Shown here: positions 25,500 to 39,500 of the stretch, in pieces | Layout: each line of letters opens with the position of its first letter | How positions within the stretch are numbered: the stretch's first letter is position 1 | Assembly: GCF_000524195.1 (NCBI RefSeq) | Contig: NW_020170440.1 | Coordinates: forward strand, 177,319-241,318 | Reading direction: 5' to 3' | Length of the DNA: 64,000 nt | Source: Echinococcus granulosus | Taxonomy: Eukaryota; Platyhelminthes; Cestoda; Cyclophyllidea; Taeniidae | Notes under the pieces: generated by a model | What the model was told of the DNA's origin: nothing | Seen by the model: only the letters and a program-made list of their open reading frames with translations | Database searches by the model: none | Program-made: the position numbers and the translations under genes

Positions 25500-26341
25500 C
25501 AGTTGTAAAGTGCCTTCTGCTGATTATGGGAATTATAACACACCAATCCACCACCACGGATGGATGTGAGTCCAGCTTGTCTACCCTACGAAAAAAGTTT
25601 AATTCGATTGCGAAGATCGAGAGATTCATCTCAACATCTACTGCAGAGCACTATGAGAAAAAGTGGGAATACTTAAGAGAAATGAAACAACTCATTGATA
25701 TTTACCACATCTGGAAAGGTAAAGTCTCGGCGAAAGCTACCAGGCAACCGCACGCATTACCTAACTTTGATCGCTAGCCGACAGACTTGTGGTGAAAAAT
25801 GATTTCCGTATTATGACATCCCCCAAGCCAGCAAACACCATCGGCTACCCCCTTATAAAGTAAGTTCTGTGTGTGTGTGTGTGTGGATGTGGATGGAAAT
25901 TCGTGCTGAAGGACAGGGGATCATGACTAAGAGCTGCCTACTTAGAACGATAAAAATAAAATTTGTGCAGGAAAACCTTCTCGTCCTTGAGAGAACCTCG
26001 CAGTGAGGCTTGGGAAGGAGGGTACTACCTCGACTTTAACAGCTCCGGTGATGGTTGTCACATTTTACTGACACTGGACAATCGAATGACAAATTGGCAG
26101 TTGAAAAAGCACCGTAGTTATAAGGTACGGAGGGCCAAATTTCATTCTTCCCTTAAGTTTCTCATCACTTTTTCTTAATTACCCAATGGTTACCATAGCT
26201 TATGAAGCAAAATTAGAAATTGTCATGGATGGTTGTCATTGTTGCCGTACTTTGAGTCGAGAGGTGCTTTCCTTGTATGCGGGTGCTTCAGCAGGATTAC
26301 TTTCTCTTGCATCCAGTCTACACGATCCAGGCGACTGGATG
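25500..26341 (+). CDS. Possible lamin-tail / intermediate-filament-like exons (partial)
   Basis: Three plus-strand candidates are 25500-25718, 25971-26124 and 26292-26341. The first encodes a charged, helix-prone segment (RKKFNSIAKIERFI, then KKWEYLREMKQLIDIYHIW). The second and third join in phase and read as a lamin-tail-domain pattern: GGYYLDFNSSGDG, then NWQLKKHRSYK, then YFLLHPVYTIQATGW. This resembles the family order of a G-Y-x-x-L strand, then N-W-x-L-K-R, then a V-T-I-W-A-type strand. Weak points: the first and second exons disagree in phase (1 against 2), so a small exon would be missing, and no rod coiled coil was found upstream. The similarity is by eye only. Confidence 0.33.
25867..25884. 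repeat. (TG)n microsatellite
   Basis: A short uninterrupted GT run lies between two candidate exons of the lamin-tail-like set. Confidence 0.85.
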
Positions 26342-27983
26342 GTGAAAAGGTTGTCAGGATAATATTACCCACCTCAGAGACTACACTGTGTTAGGGGCGT
26401 CGTCGAGATGACTAAAGTCGCAAGCATCTCCACGGTATCCAAAGTAGGTTTGGTGTTGCTAAGTCCACCTGAAAAGTCTAAAAAAAGTCATTTGAGCAGC
26501 TAATTCGAGGTTAAACTTGAGAATGGATGTCCACTGAGTTCTCCAATAACAAAAATGATTACCCTGAGTTTTCATTTATCTGATCAACATGAATGAGGAC
26601 TTTCTCTACATGATTGAGGGCGTGGATTTTGAATTAAAAAGCCGAAATTTGTCTTCCACATAAAGAGGAATGAATCAACTGTCTGTTTTTATCTAAAAAG
26701 GACTTGAACCATAACTTTACGGCGAAGGCGCCATCCTCTAAGAAAAAGAGTTTTTGAAAAGGACTTTACGAACCCAACGGAATTGAGAGGAGTAAAAAGT
26801 GTTCGTGTATGAGATGGTTGTGCTTAATTATGTCTGAAAATCCGACCACTCTTGCAACAGTTTAGCAGCATAGTCGTGAAAGTGGCTGCAAGCCTTTTAT
26901 TTCTACCCCATCAAAGAGGAAAGAGGGAGGGAGAAAAAAAAGCGGCATTTCGACACACACGCTAGAAGGTGTGCATGTGTGCCATCAGGCTCAAATTCGC
27001 CTCCATGCAGTGCATAACTTTCGCGTTGAACTTTCGTCAGCTAGGCGTGTACGGAAGTGATGAACGATTACCGCACTACTGTGACCGACGCTCGGTGGGC
27101 TGGAGTCATGACCACGTAGGGTAATAAGCGAAGACAAGCATCATATGTGGCAAAAGAAAAGTAATCTTATTGAAATTAATCAACTCTTGGAGATCCTCAT
27201 TCACAATAAACACCTAATCAGTCGTATATTTAGCTACGCGGGTTCCTCAATCGTCGTGGTCAGTACCAGCGCCTAAGGGGATGGCCGGAAGGCCATGCCT
27301 ACAGCCTCGCCCAATAGGGCAGTATTGCTGTTTCACACAACCTTAAAACCATTCCACATCTGCAGGATTCGTCACGGCTTTGGGGGAGATTCGGAGGCTT
27401 GCCTACACTCGCAGCTGGAAGTAACAAAGCCCCCTTTGTGGCTACTAGTCCACGGAAGGCGTATACAATCCTAAAACCACTAAGTGCAAGAAGTTCACAT
27501 TCACATAGATAAATGCAAATTAATTCTCCCTAAAAGAAATCTGTAGGAAAATGAGTGCTTTTTCCCCTTTTGTGACTGCAGTAGGTTAACTTTCATCTTC
27601 TAATAAATAGTGGGTGAAGAAGTATTCCTCCCTCCAAATTCCTCAATTTGGAAATGCGCCTCAGGTACTCCAACCACCGCAACTATGCAATGGTAGCGCT
27701 GAACTCGTCCATAGTCCTATAGCCTACGCCATCTTTCCTTCAAAAATAAATCACACTGCCCTCAATATTTGGACTATGATGAATGATGTCGATCAGTGTC
27801 CGCTCTTGAGAGGAATAGTGATTCGAGGAACTATTAATAATTTGACAGTAATTTCCTAACACAACTGAATTCCTCAACGATTACCCAACTTTTAAGCATT
27901 CGTTTAAAATTTCGCAAAACTTTCAGCTCAAAAATCACCAAAAACAAACACAACGGAAGGAGTGTTATTCACACCAACAAAGC
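26342..27983. other. No recognised gene
   Basis: There is no convincing exon. The plus-strand open frame 27614-27859 (81 codons) is not simple sequence, but it has no clear splice context or domain. It could belong to the lamin-tail-like candidate upstream, without positive support. Confidence 0.4.
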
Positions 27984-27989
27984 TTTATT
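27984..27989 (-). promoter_or_regulatory. Polyadenylation signal of ELOVL gene
   Basis: The plus strand reads tttatt, so the minus strand has AATAAA, about 110 nt beyond the ELOVL stop codon at 28097-28099. This is the first such hexamer downstream in gene direction. Confidence 0.6.
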
Positions 27990-28096
27990 TCCACTCCAAA
28001 GAATGATGAGGCAGTGAAGGGAATGGGAGAAGTGGAGGGGGAGGAAGAGAGTAGCGTCTCAAACGGAGAATGGCCATACACAACCGTGGTAGACTA

Positions 28097-31000
28097 TTAA
28101 TCTGTCTTGTCTTTGGTCCCATTCTCCTTCCCATCTCCGGTGTCTGCCTTTTCGCCATCAGTCGATTTGGCCACAGCCATCTTGTGGGCTTTTATGTAGG
28201 TCTGAAAGGGATGAAAATCAAAGTAATTTGTTGATTGGTTGACTAGAAGGCTATTTGATATGCAAGAGTAGATTCCACCTCCAAGTCACTTCAAGTAGTT
28301 TGATCTGATGATAATTGATTTAAAGCACTCTTAATAAATATAAATATCAAACCATCAAGAACGTAACCCTTAAAAATATCCAATTTGATGGGAGACTGAG
28401 CAGATTCCACGCCTTGGAATAGAATAAAGCATTTCATAACGTACATCGGATGGAAAGCGCATTTAAGCCAAACCGAGACTTGCGGGTCAAACACCTCCCC
28501 CATCCACACATTTCTAAGGGTCCAAATTGCATTCCTACCTTCCCACAGTCTCTCCATCCCATATCCATAGCTCCATCCATCACTGTTTAACTCATCCATG
28601 CCAACTTCTCCACCATGTACAGCTTCATCTTCCTCCTACAGATTGAACCATCAACCCCCTTCACTACATCTCGATGACACGCCGTGCGTCCAACAGGCAG
28701 GCGTTCCATGCACTCACTTCATATTTATAGGAATGACTACTGAGGTTGCAGCCTTAGAGCGGGAAGCGAGCACAAAGACTGCGATCACCACTCAAGCACT
28801 ATAGGATGATGTTCGCCCTGCCCCTACATGTCAGACATATCGTTAAAAAGCCGCTTCTATACTGGTGTGCCTCACATAAAACCTCCAGAAATAACTCAAT
28901 TTATAAAATATTGGGATATCTTTGATACCAGTCACCCCTTACAAAAGATACGATGGGTTTCTGTGTTGCTTTAAAAAAAGCTGGAAGGGCAGCTGTTATG
29001 GATGTCTGAAACCGTGAATACTTACAACAGGAGGGCAGATACAACAACTCTAAGTAATGAGTCAAGACGTACATTGAAAAAGTAAGACTTGCATCCAAAA
29101 GTATCCGCTTGCATGTGGAAATGAAATGAGAGGATAACTCGGATAAATGGCTGGATGCTATTAAAGTGACAATAAGGCTTACAGACGAAACAATGGGGAG
29201 GTTGCAGCATAGTGCTTATTCAAAACAAATAACCTTCCTTATTCGAACAAATATTCCTGCGTAATGGACCCACCATAAAACACCATTAGTCTTTAAGCGA
29301 TATCTCCCCAGTAAATAGTAGATATGTCCCATCGCATTCTTCGAGACGACGTTCAAAACAGGACAAGACAGTGGCATCAAATGCTCTTGTTATGCAAGTC
29401 ATTTCAAAGAATAAGCCAATGCCATGAAGTGCAAACTCGTAAGAGAAGGCGCTGATAACATTAATGATTTTGAAATTGAATTAACTTTTACAATACTTAA
29501 CCTTCAGACCAGGATCCAATCGCAATATATGGAGTGGCTATTAAAGGTTATCCAAACATCGATTGTCATTCACACAGACACGTGATGCGCCTTTCTAAGG
29601 CCACCCCAGCCTCTATAATATAATACTGGTTATTACTAATTCGGTTTTATTTTCATTACCATCGCCATCGGGAGATCGGATGCCTCCCTCAATGTGGTCA
29701 GAGGATGAGAAAGACTTCAAATGTCAGTGCTCAGACACATATTTCACGCAATGTAATCGCCATGGCACATCAACCAGACTTCTGCTATGCACTTTCCAAA
29801 CGAATCCCTTCTCGTCCAACAAGAAGGGCACATAGCCCAAAGAAACCTCCTACCAAGCTGTGCCGCTATTTCTATTTGAAATTTGAACCCGTTTTGCTAT
29901 GATGCAAACCTTCTATGACGTCGTGTCACCTATCAAGCTTCCAGCTATGGAATTAGTTTTATACGAATGCTATGAAAAGCATGCCTTAAGGCTCAAGAAA
30001 TCCACCTGACTGAGTTTTACTTCAACCAACCAAAATTTTTCTCGTAAGTGCTAACGCCAATGCAAGATTGAGAAGACGCAACAAATAGCAATAAACAAAC
30101 ATGCCGATGTGCGTTTAAACCGTGCATGGCAGGTATTGCGTAGACACTAGTAGTCTACCGTCATCCACCTGCGCCTCAATACTCTTGAGAAACGCTAACA
30201 TTAAAGACCATGTTAACGTGAGGAACGCTTAAATCAAAAATGTCTTGGTACTGGCCACTACGAGGTGAGATCAGTAATGACAGCTAAAATGAGGTTTTCG
30301 GCTGACTCATTCGGTAGAAGGTGATTAACATCCACCTCGGGGTACAAAGCTGTGCTGTCATGTAATCACCTCATCCAGTTTTTTAGCCATGAAATTTAAA
30401 TGGTGCATCGAATTTCAGTTTTCAAGAGAAGCTAACCAAGTCGCATATCATCAAGACAAAAATTTGTTCATCAGTGTCAAAATTTGTTAAATAAAGGTGT
30501 ATATTTTAGCTGTATCCGCCTTCTACATAGTAAGTTTACTACTTTCGCGTTTTAATGCTAAGCTTTAACGATTCGACTCAAGGCATACACCAAATCGCAA
30601 ACTTCTAGTGAAATATGGAGGCGTAAGAGCCTTCTACAAATTGCATAAATTACTCCGTTTTAGGGTTTGACAGTGTAGAGCACAAAAAATGGGACACTTA
30701 CTTGGTAGTAGAAGTGAGAGAAGAGGATGAGGAAGATGAAGGCGTAGGACAAGATCCACCAGCCAAAGAGGATGGGATAGTCGCAGTCCTTGAAGAAGAA
30801 CAGTTGGGTGGTATGCGCTATCACAAGGACAAATTGGAGGATTTGTGCCGTCGTCATATACCTGGTGACAAATGAAAAGGGGGAGGGAGATACAACGATC
30901 AGTCGGATCAAAATTCACCAACCGAGCAATTAATGACGACCCAATAATCGATAACCAGATGTGGTGGGAATGAGTCATGCGCCGTGTGTCAACAACCTAG

Positions 31001-34000
31001 GGACATGGGCTTGGAGACATGTAATAGAAATGCAGAATACCATTCCGATGAAGGGGAAAGGTTCACAAATTCTTTAACGATCCAAGATGCCAGACGGTGC
31101 AGTTGGAAACTTTCAACCAGTAAATCGGCAATTATGGACTTAGACGAGCAGTAGAAATATACACTCGAAAGACTCACCTACTGTTCAAAAAGATGTGGTT
31201 CTGAAAAGTGGTTTTACACTTTTTTCAAAGACCAGGGATCGTAGACCAAGGTGTATGGGTAATTTGATGTTTGCATATATCTAAAGGGTCGATTATAGAA
31301 ATAGTCAAGGGTGAAATTTGCTCCAAAATATCAAGTAATCAGGATGTGGGTAGAATTCTGTAATCAAATAATCCAGAGGCTGCTCGAAGATCTAAGGTTC
31401 CACAGATGACATACTTTTAACTTGCATCAAGGAAATTAACCATCGGGAAGGGAAGAAATGTTTAGTTAACTCGAAGGTATCAAAAGCAAATTATTTAAAA
31501 AAAAACTGGGTCCCGACATTGCAGGTAGCGAATCAATAAGAGATCAAACCCGAAAATAGTAACGCCTGGGAGAACAAAAAAGATCTCCGTGTTGCATAAC
31601 TCTGATGACAATTACTCACTCCAAGTCTGATTGATATGCAAGAGATGGAGGGTGAAAGTGCCACTCAACAACTTAAGTTCTTAAGTGGGAGCATTTACAA
31701 ATCTGGCTCATAATTCTAACCAAATTCAAGTAAAATTAACATATCTGCATGGGAAGCTTTGTCCAGGTAATTGGTTTCCCAGTCATCCAGCGAATAGCCT
31801 AGTTAGGTTAACTAAAGAAATCAAAAGGCCAATGACTCGCCAGTGACTCAAAGATGGAAGATTCTTAGACCTAAATTAGCATCCAGGCTTCTTCCAGATG
31901 ACCTAATGAGCAAGTAAGGCATCAGATATTTAAGTAAGGTTTAAGGCGGATGCATTCCTCTTGAGAAGACTGGCTTCCAATAAAAAGGGGAGCTTTTAGT
32001 CTCTTAGGAGTTGTCAAAGACAGTAAATTCAGCAGCCACCAACAATCTAAACTCCACTTTTGCAGTCTGTAATCCCAACCAAGGCTAGGGAATTTATTTC
32101 ACAATTCAATGATATCAAAGCTAAATGATTGGCTAGCTATTCAGTAGACCAGACGTTAAGCCTCCTTGTTGGTAAATGGACATGATTCTAGGCCAGAAAA
32201 TGGCAACCTCATGTACTAAAACAACATCGCCTTGTGCACTAATGGTAGAGCGAGTACCCTGCTCTCAAAAAGTTAGATGACGCGCAGAAAAGAGAAAGCA
32301 GAGAGCTGTGTGAGAGCCTGGTCTTTCTGCACTCGTGTAGGTGGAAGAGAGGAGGGAGGGAGGAAAGAGAAAGTGGACAAAAAATAAGCTTAATAACCAA
32401 ACGATCATTTCCAATCCCATCCACTTTTAGTCTTATGTGAGTGCGCCCGTACTATGCGAAGGTGACGAAGATCCGACGAGGTGAAATAAGACCATGTTTA
32501 ATTCGTTCAGGTGACAATCTCATGTTAGCCAACTTATTTTCCAAATATGCAACACATTTAGCTTCATATTAGCTCACACTTCCAAGACTTGAGTCGCCTA
32601 ACAGAACAAGTTGCCTGACCGAAACTATCAACTCGTTCATTAATGCATGTTTAGTTCACTAATTATTAGTAACGTTGCACCAGAATGGTAAATGGATGTA
32701 TCCACCTTCCGCTACATAGCTACTTTCAGTTAAACCGCCTTATCCACCAATGACTTCGTTCCTCGTTAGGTCTGTCTTTTGCACAATCAGTTTACTTCAA
32801 ATCCAAGGGTTAAACTTATTGCGAAAAGAAAACGCCTAACTAATATTCGAGTTAATCATGCTTCTAAAAGTATCACCGGGAAACAGAGTTTCATGCAGAG
32901 CCTTTCATGGAGAACCAAGAAAAAAGAGCAGTAAAATGAGATGTTAACTATCAGATATCGTACAAGAAGATGGGCTTAAGCAGGATCTAACGAGATAGGT
33001 CCTTACGAATCACTGAACTAATGACTTCAAATTCCATTTAGCCAGCGAGAACAACATTTCAAACCTGGTAAATGAGATTGCCAGGAGACTGGGTACAAAA
33101 AATGATATCGTATACACCCCACAGAAAATACTAGCCTTTAACCAATAATTAATCGGAACACAAGTAAGCAACATATCTTGCATGAAACAAAATGAGCAAT
33201 AAGAACCAAAGAGGTATGAAAAAAGAGAGTCAAAGAGAGATCAGCGACACACCTCCTAAGAGAAGAGTTCTAAGAAAAAAAAACTCGCCGACGAAAATCA
33301 ATGCCAAACCTCACCTTTTCCACCACAAGTAGGGATAGAATTGCGGACCAGCAGCAGCCAGTGCGTAATAAGTGTACATCCACACGTGAATAAAGCTGTT
33401 GATTAGGGCATGAAACGTACTAAAACCACCTAAAAAGCAAAAATCGTACTTGGACCAAGATCAGAAAGAAAACTGGTTTCCTCAACTTGGCTACGGACCA
33501 GGGACAAATTTGACGCCGAACCACCAAGAAGCCGCCATAACGGCATGGTGAAATACATGAAGAAAGGTGATGAGCTGAAATTTGCGCCTAAGGACGAAGA
33601 AGAAAGTGTCAGCGAGTTCAATCAGCTTGCTGATGTAGAAAACCCAACAGGCACGGGCCATTCTGAGAGCCTGGGGATGCATAGATGGATCAACGGGTTG
33701 ACAGCCAAGAGTGTAACTGCCGAAAATCCACCCGGCTACGCTGAATTCGTAAACCAACCAGAGAGAGAGGAGCACCATGCAGGAGTTGTAAAAGACCATG
33801 ATGTTACGAATCTCAAAGCCAGACGAACGCTGAGCCATGACCTTTTTGCCGTACCAAACTGCGAAGAGGTAGAAGCCAACAATGCCAAAGGTTGGCATTG
33901 GACTGGCCATCATGGCCCAATCGGATACTCGAGGATCTCCCTGGGAAAGCATACGATTGTAAGTCAGTTTGACTTGGTCCAATAATGGACTACCATCCTC

Positions 34001-34010
34001 TATGGCTGAT
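28097..34010 (-). CDS. ELOVL: Very-long-chain fatty acid elongase, ELOVL1/7-like (start exon missing)
   Basis: Minus-strand exons are 34010-33499, 33429-33315, 30861-30702 and 28201-28097 (stop TAA), 297 codons with consistent phases. The product is a multi-pass ER membrane enzyme that condenses malonyl-CoA with a long acyl-CoA, the first step of the elongation cycle. Signatures seen: [10 protein letters not shown] near the N-terminus, [29 protein letters not shown], the histidine box [52 protein letters not shown] and [11 protein letters not shown]. Length is typical of the family. The C-terminus ends KDKTD, which fits the KxKxx ER-retrieval pattern. Only a short N-terminal piece is missing; the first visible exon opens with one leftover base, so a start exon lies further upstream. 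ELOVL4 is the main alternative for the subfamily. Confidence 0.93.
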
Positions 34011-36521
34011 CTAAAATTGCAAACAAACAATACAAACAAAGTAAGTTACGCCACCTAGAATATGCGGCAAAGAATGCACCTATATGGTTAATAACTAAAA
34101 AGACGCAAAGAGTGAGGGAATTTGGGCGGAAAAAGACCCTGTCAAAACGCACTCTCCGGACATAGGGGACGACACGGCAAATACGCGATACCGGAAACCA
34201 CCTAAACCAATCGAACAACTGGATGGCTCACATTCATTCGCAAGGTTATTGAGGCATCGCGAATGGTGCAGTAAAACAATGTTGATTTCATATTTCCAAG
34301 ATCCTCGTTAAGTAAAATCACCTAATTCCAAATCCTGATTGTAGGCCTCGAAAGACATAAAAGCGGCTAAAGATTATGAGATAAAAAAATTGGCTAAGAA
34401 GAAGTGACGGCACCTCTGAATAGTAAGTGATTTCGCTCTAGAAGAAATGCCATATGTGATAATTTTCTGAGGGCATCATCCAAGTCTAGGCAAGATGCTA
34501 ATGGCGAGCCCCGAAGATGACATTTGGCCTTAATTTAAAATCTTTCTTCATTGTAAAGGTTGGAGGAAAGACTTCCTTTCCTGTCCCAGAAGTCGCTAAA
34601 AGCATTTAAATGCCTTGAATTAAATAAAACATAGAGCCCTTGTTCATGCTCTTGTCATGTGCGACTGTCAGAAATCAATCATTATTTATTACGTACAAGA
34701 TACGGAATTTGCCGCAGATTAGATACGGAAAAAGGCGGTTTTTGGTTCCTTACTTGCTTGTTGAATTAAAGGGGGGTAAGCCATGATGATGGGGTAAGTA
34801 CATGCAAACAGTACTTGATAAATGCTTTCAGGCAACGGTGTATTAGGCCATAGGTATGGGAATGATGTATGCAGTTTGAACCCATGGAAATGAATGGATA
34901 AGGGAGGCGTTTGACTTACAAGTCCAGGCTTAACTTAAGCACACCTAGCTAAATGAGCGGTTGAATAAAGCTGTTTAAAGTACGCTAGAGGTTTAAAAGG
35001 AACGGAGAAAGAACCCTGGGTAAAAGGATTGGGAGAACCAATTAACAGTTAGGAATTATTAAGGGGAATTTAAGCCCAATTTGAGGGAGAATTCCCCTTA
35101 AGATAAGCACCATGAGGCAACACGACTCATCCAGCAAGACAGAACACAAATTAGCACAAATTTCCCATGTCTGCTGATCACATGGTGTAGACAATAAGAT
35201 TTGAATACTACTCACTTACAAGGCCAGAACATCGTAGCCAATTTGCCCAATTTAACTTGCCAAATACCAAGAAATTAACGAGAAAGTAATTAGATGACTG
35301 ACGAAGAGTTGCTTTTTAATACTGCCACAACCAATGGAAGATTTGTAACGTACTAATCTCAGCCACATTCCTGACAAGCGCTTACTCAAATGCAATTCAC
35401 AAACGGCTTCTTTGCTTTTCGCAATTCGCTTAAATAATTGCCTCTCCAGTTTATGCTCTTTCATCTCTTCCCAACGCGGCAGAATCAACTCATGAATCCC
35501 ATAGTTTAACTGCATTTTTGACCACCATCAAAGCCGTCCACATCATCTCACTTTGCCTCCTCCGCTGTCAACTATTCCATCTTACCAGGTCTGCTTGCCA
35601 TCTGATTATTTAATGGCAAAGAAAGAAGCCGCAACGAGCTGAAGGCGGAGAATAAAAAGAAACATTATCTTTCATCCTAAAACGCACGGCGCACCTTTAT
35701 GACGTGATACAATAAAACGTCTACCATTAAGTGAATCATTAGGATTAGACAGTTTAAATTCGTGGATGGCAAGATGTTCTCCAGGCGTATTCTATTTCTG
35801 CACTTTTTCGAGGCACTACAGCCAAAATGTGATGAGAAGCTTCCACACTCCCACCGTGGAAATAAGTCCAAGTCGATTCACAAAGAAGAAAAAGGTCGAA
35901 TCAGGCCAAATTCTCCGATCCTCCATGGTCAGTACGTACACCTTCATAACTCTGTACTATACGTTGCGACCGTTTTGCACCACCTCCAATTGTGCTGCTT
36001 ACACTGACTTCGGAACGGTCTCAATGGCCTTCGTCCAAGCTCGATCCGACTTTACCTTGATCTGTGGTAGGAAGTACCCATCATGGCTACTTATCCACAT
36101 TTAAGTAGCAACTAAAATGTGCTCCTGTTCTTTCCCACTTCCGTCCCCTCGTTACTAGCTGGAGCATCGGCGATTCAGTATTCCAATAGATATGGTAAGC
36201 CGCTAAAGGGGAGCGACAAAAGGGTTGAAGAGTGAACTCAATGAAAAAAGAATTGAGTGCGAGGATAGATCGGAGGGGAATGTGGACTCTGCCGGTTCTT
36301 CCGCAAAAACATTCGCTTTCATTATCACAGAAATTAAAGCATCACCTAAATTAGTCAAATTTTGACCAGAATGAAAGAGAGAATTAACCCAACGAAAAAA
36401 AACCGCCAATATGAGCACATGAGGACATCTACTTCATTGAATCATTTGTACATAATTGAGAGGAAGCGAAAACTACCTCCATACAGACACATTGGAAAAT
36501 TTAACGGTAATCAACGCTAGA
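34011..36521. other. ELOVL 5' side / spacer before CCDC47, no exon defined
   Basis: The ELOVL start exon should lie here or just beyond, since the visible gene begins with phase 2. I could not identify it. The minus-strand open frames 34000-34218 and 35252-35515 have no elongase feature and poor splice context. The rest shows no recognisable gene. Confidence 0.45.
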
Positions 36522-39500
36522 TCACATGCCCTTCATTTTCACCATCTTGATTCGTTGCTGGCGTTTCCGATTCTCTCGTTTCTGTTCTCTCTCCTACAAA
36601 AATAGACAAGCCGAGAGATAGAGAAACTATTTGAGGCAAAGAAAAAAAAATGCAAAAGGTGTTTTAAGCGGGATTAGTCTACCGAAGGATGCATCCTAGG
36701 CTTTAAGAACCCTCACCTCAAGTCGTCGAGCCTTTTCCGGATCCTCTTCTGTCATTATGCGCTCCTTCACGGCTCTACGTTGCTCATCGCGACGATTTTG
36801 TGCCGCCTCCTGCCGTGCTGCTTGTACAGACTTCAGAAGTGTCTCACTGACCTTCGTTCGGGCTCGATCTGACTTGGCCTTGGCCTGTCAAAAATACCCA
36901 AGACCACGACTACTTACCCGTATTTAAGTAGATAATTTGGCAAATACAGAAGTATAATGGAACAAACCTCCTTTCCGAGTCGTAATTTGCGAGTCTTCTC
37001 AGTCAGGTAAAAAACAAAGTTGAAGAGCGGCTTCATAGCCTCCACATCTTTTTCATCCACTAAAAAACCAAGTCACTTTAAGAACAAATGGACAGACGGA
37101 AGGGTGAGCAGGGAGAAGACGACATCGAGGTTTCTTACAAATGAAAGAGAAGATGAGAACTTTTTGAATTTCTTCAGGTTTCGGTGGTTTAAGTTCTCTG
37201 AAAAGGAAGAAGAACAATTGGTCAAGAAAATCACGCCCACACTGTGCTTGTATGACTGATATTTGAGCAGATATAACTGGGTACAGAGAATCCTATCGTG
37301 ATATGGGCCTTCACAGCCTACCGCGAATTAACCCTCGAGATTGTCATCGCATGGAGTTCTGCTACCGGCTTTTTTGTTCTCTTACACGTCAGTAATAGAG
37401 CTACAGTAGTGGCAGCGATAAACAAACGCATTTCGGAAGGTCGACAAGCATGGTACACGGGGAATGGTAGATGAAGTAACCATGCTGAAGGTGACTGAAT
37501 CTGTGTATGTCGACTGTTGGCACTCACCACAATCTCAAGTTCGACAGTTAAGAGAGACTAATTATGAACGAAGAGAAATCGCTCGTGAAAGAACTACCCA
37601 CAGCATTGTTACGGACACGAACACGATAATCACTTCCATGTAGCCTCCAGACACGTGAATTTTGCCTCGAAACCCACACAGCATCTGGATCGCTACAGTC
37701 AATATGAATGAAGAATCTTCCTGTTCTAATGAAATCACATTGGCATCCCAGCGTCGACCTCATTTTTTCCTCGTGGTTAGGTATATTTCGGAGGAGGACT
37801 TTGAACCAAGGGGAAGTGTCAAGGATGACGCTTAAAACGAGTCAAAACCCCAAAAATCTACGGCGATCCGGCTTCCTCGCTGATAGCAAAAAACTCCTAT
37901 TTTCTCGGCCCTTCCGCAAGTTATTGCCCACAGGAATGATCACTGCGTTCTTTTAGCCAGTTTTAAGGTCCCACAAAGGAAAGTGGGCTAGAGTTGGTGC
38001 CTTACTCCATAGAAGCCTTTGGACCTGAATACTGATCCGAAATGTAGATGTACTCGATGGCGCTTTGATGATCGTTAATGACTTTGAGAACCTGTGAATG
38101 CAAGCAGAAGGGAGAAAATTAAATTTCAAGAGGAAACAACTAAAAACATGTCACGCACTCATCCAACCATCTGTCCAGCCGTCACCTATTTCTAGTCGAA
38201 CGAACCACACATTATTGATACACCCATTCAGCCATCCGAAATACACTCATCAACTTGTCAATTTATTAGGTTATTACTTCCAGCTTCACTCATGCATTCG
38301 TTCCAGGTTTATTCACTCATCCCTCAGCTACCACTATTCAACGCAACTAAATACATTTGCCATCAAAGTCGCTGAGAAGATCAACCGCCAGCACAACCCC
38401 CAATGACACTCACTAATTTAAGTTGTCGTTCGTTATTCTATTCTAAACCATTCCTTTTAACTAAATATGCTACAAATGCATGCCGTGGATACTCAGATAA
38501 GAAAACCAGAACATCACACCTGCGATGATAGCAGCATGGGCAGTAAGCAGCTTGAAAGTAATCAACTTGAGTCTGCAAACTTTGCAGTTTTAAATATCCG
38601 GAACACCTTCCAGAATTTACCGTCGGGTTCAAAATTGTTGCTGTCGCCTCCGCAATCTCACTCAGCACAATCATCCCTTCCGGCACGCCGTTGAACCTCT
38701 GCCCCCTCCTATCCACCGGATATGTTGCTAAATCAAAGTGGTCCTTTGCCAACATCGTTATGGATTTCTTCACTCCCACTGCCATCACCCAAGTGTCCAT
38801 TTCCCCATCTTCGAGAACCACTTTCACTACCACCCGATCGTCGGAGGCAATGGTTGCGGCGTTGACACCCGACTTTGGACGATGAAGCCAGTGGAGAAAA
38901 AGGGAAGGAAGATCCTGACGCTTCATTAGACGAAGTTCCACCATCATACCGGTGCAAGCCACCCGACCGGAACACCAAAGGGTGTAGAGGCTATCGGATT
39001 CACGGATGAGACGCCGATTCGAAGAAGATTTCTCACCCCCCCTACTCGTTTCCCTTTCCTGATTTCCTTCTGGAGTTGCCGAAGTGTCGTCACCAACCAT
39101 GGAAAAGTTGGTGGAGAGGAGATTCTCATGTGCCGCAAACCAGGCTGCAGCTAGACGCGAATTGGTAGCCCGACCGTGCATGTAGTTCACCAAATAAAGG
39201 AATATGAAAGCGAGGAAGAACATTTCAAAGACGTAATGCTCCAACGAACGAAAGGTTGGTGGCACCTAGGAGGAGAGAGAAATAAAGAGAGTGCCCTTCG
39301 CAAATTTGACAGCCGTTTCAATCAATTGATGTCACTGTGTGGATAAGCCTCAAACACTCACGACGATCGTGGCTGGAGGGATCAATGCTTGTCCAGAAGA
39401 CTCTTAGTGAAGGGTCAGTACATGACTGAACAACTGCACAAATAAATGAATAGGCAATCACAAATACTGATGGATGCTTTAATACATAAACAGGTGAACC

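Noticed and set aside
32222..32290. tRNA-like A-box string (actaatggtagagcgag)
   Set aside because: No matching B box or acceptor stem could be paired; not a tRNA gene.
33545..33985. 146-codon plus-strand open frame
   Set aside because: It is the antisense shadow of the large ELOVL exon 34010-33499, which carries the histidine box and elongase signatures on the minus strand.
37548..37763. Minus-strand frame considered as the missing middle exon of CCDC47
   Set aside because: Exon 37197-37139 (KPPKPEEIQKVLIFSFI) fits both neighbouring phases and the family pattern; this frame does neither.
38467..38929. Plus-strand frames over the large CCDC47 exon
   Set aside because: They are shadows of the CCDC47 core coding sequence on the minus strand.
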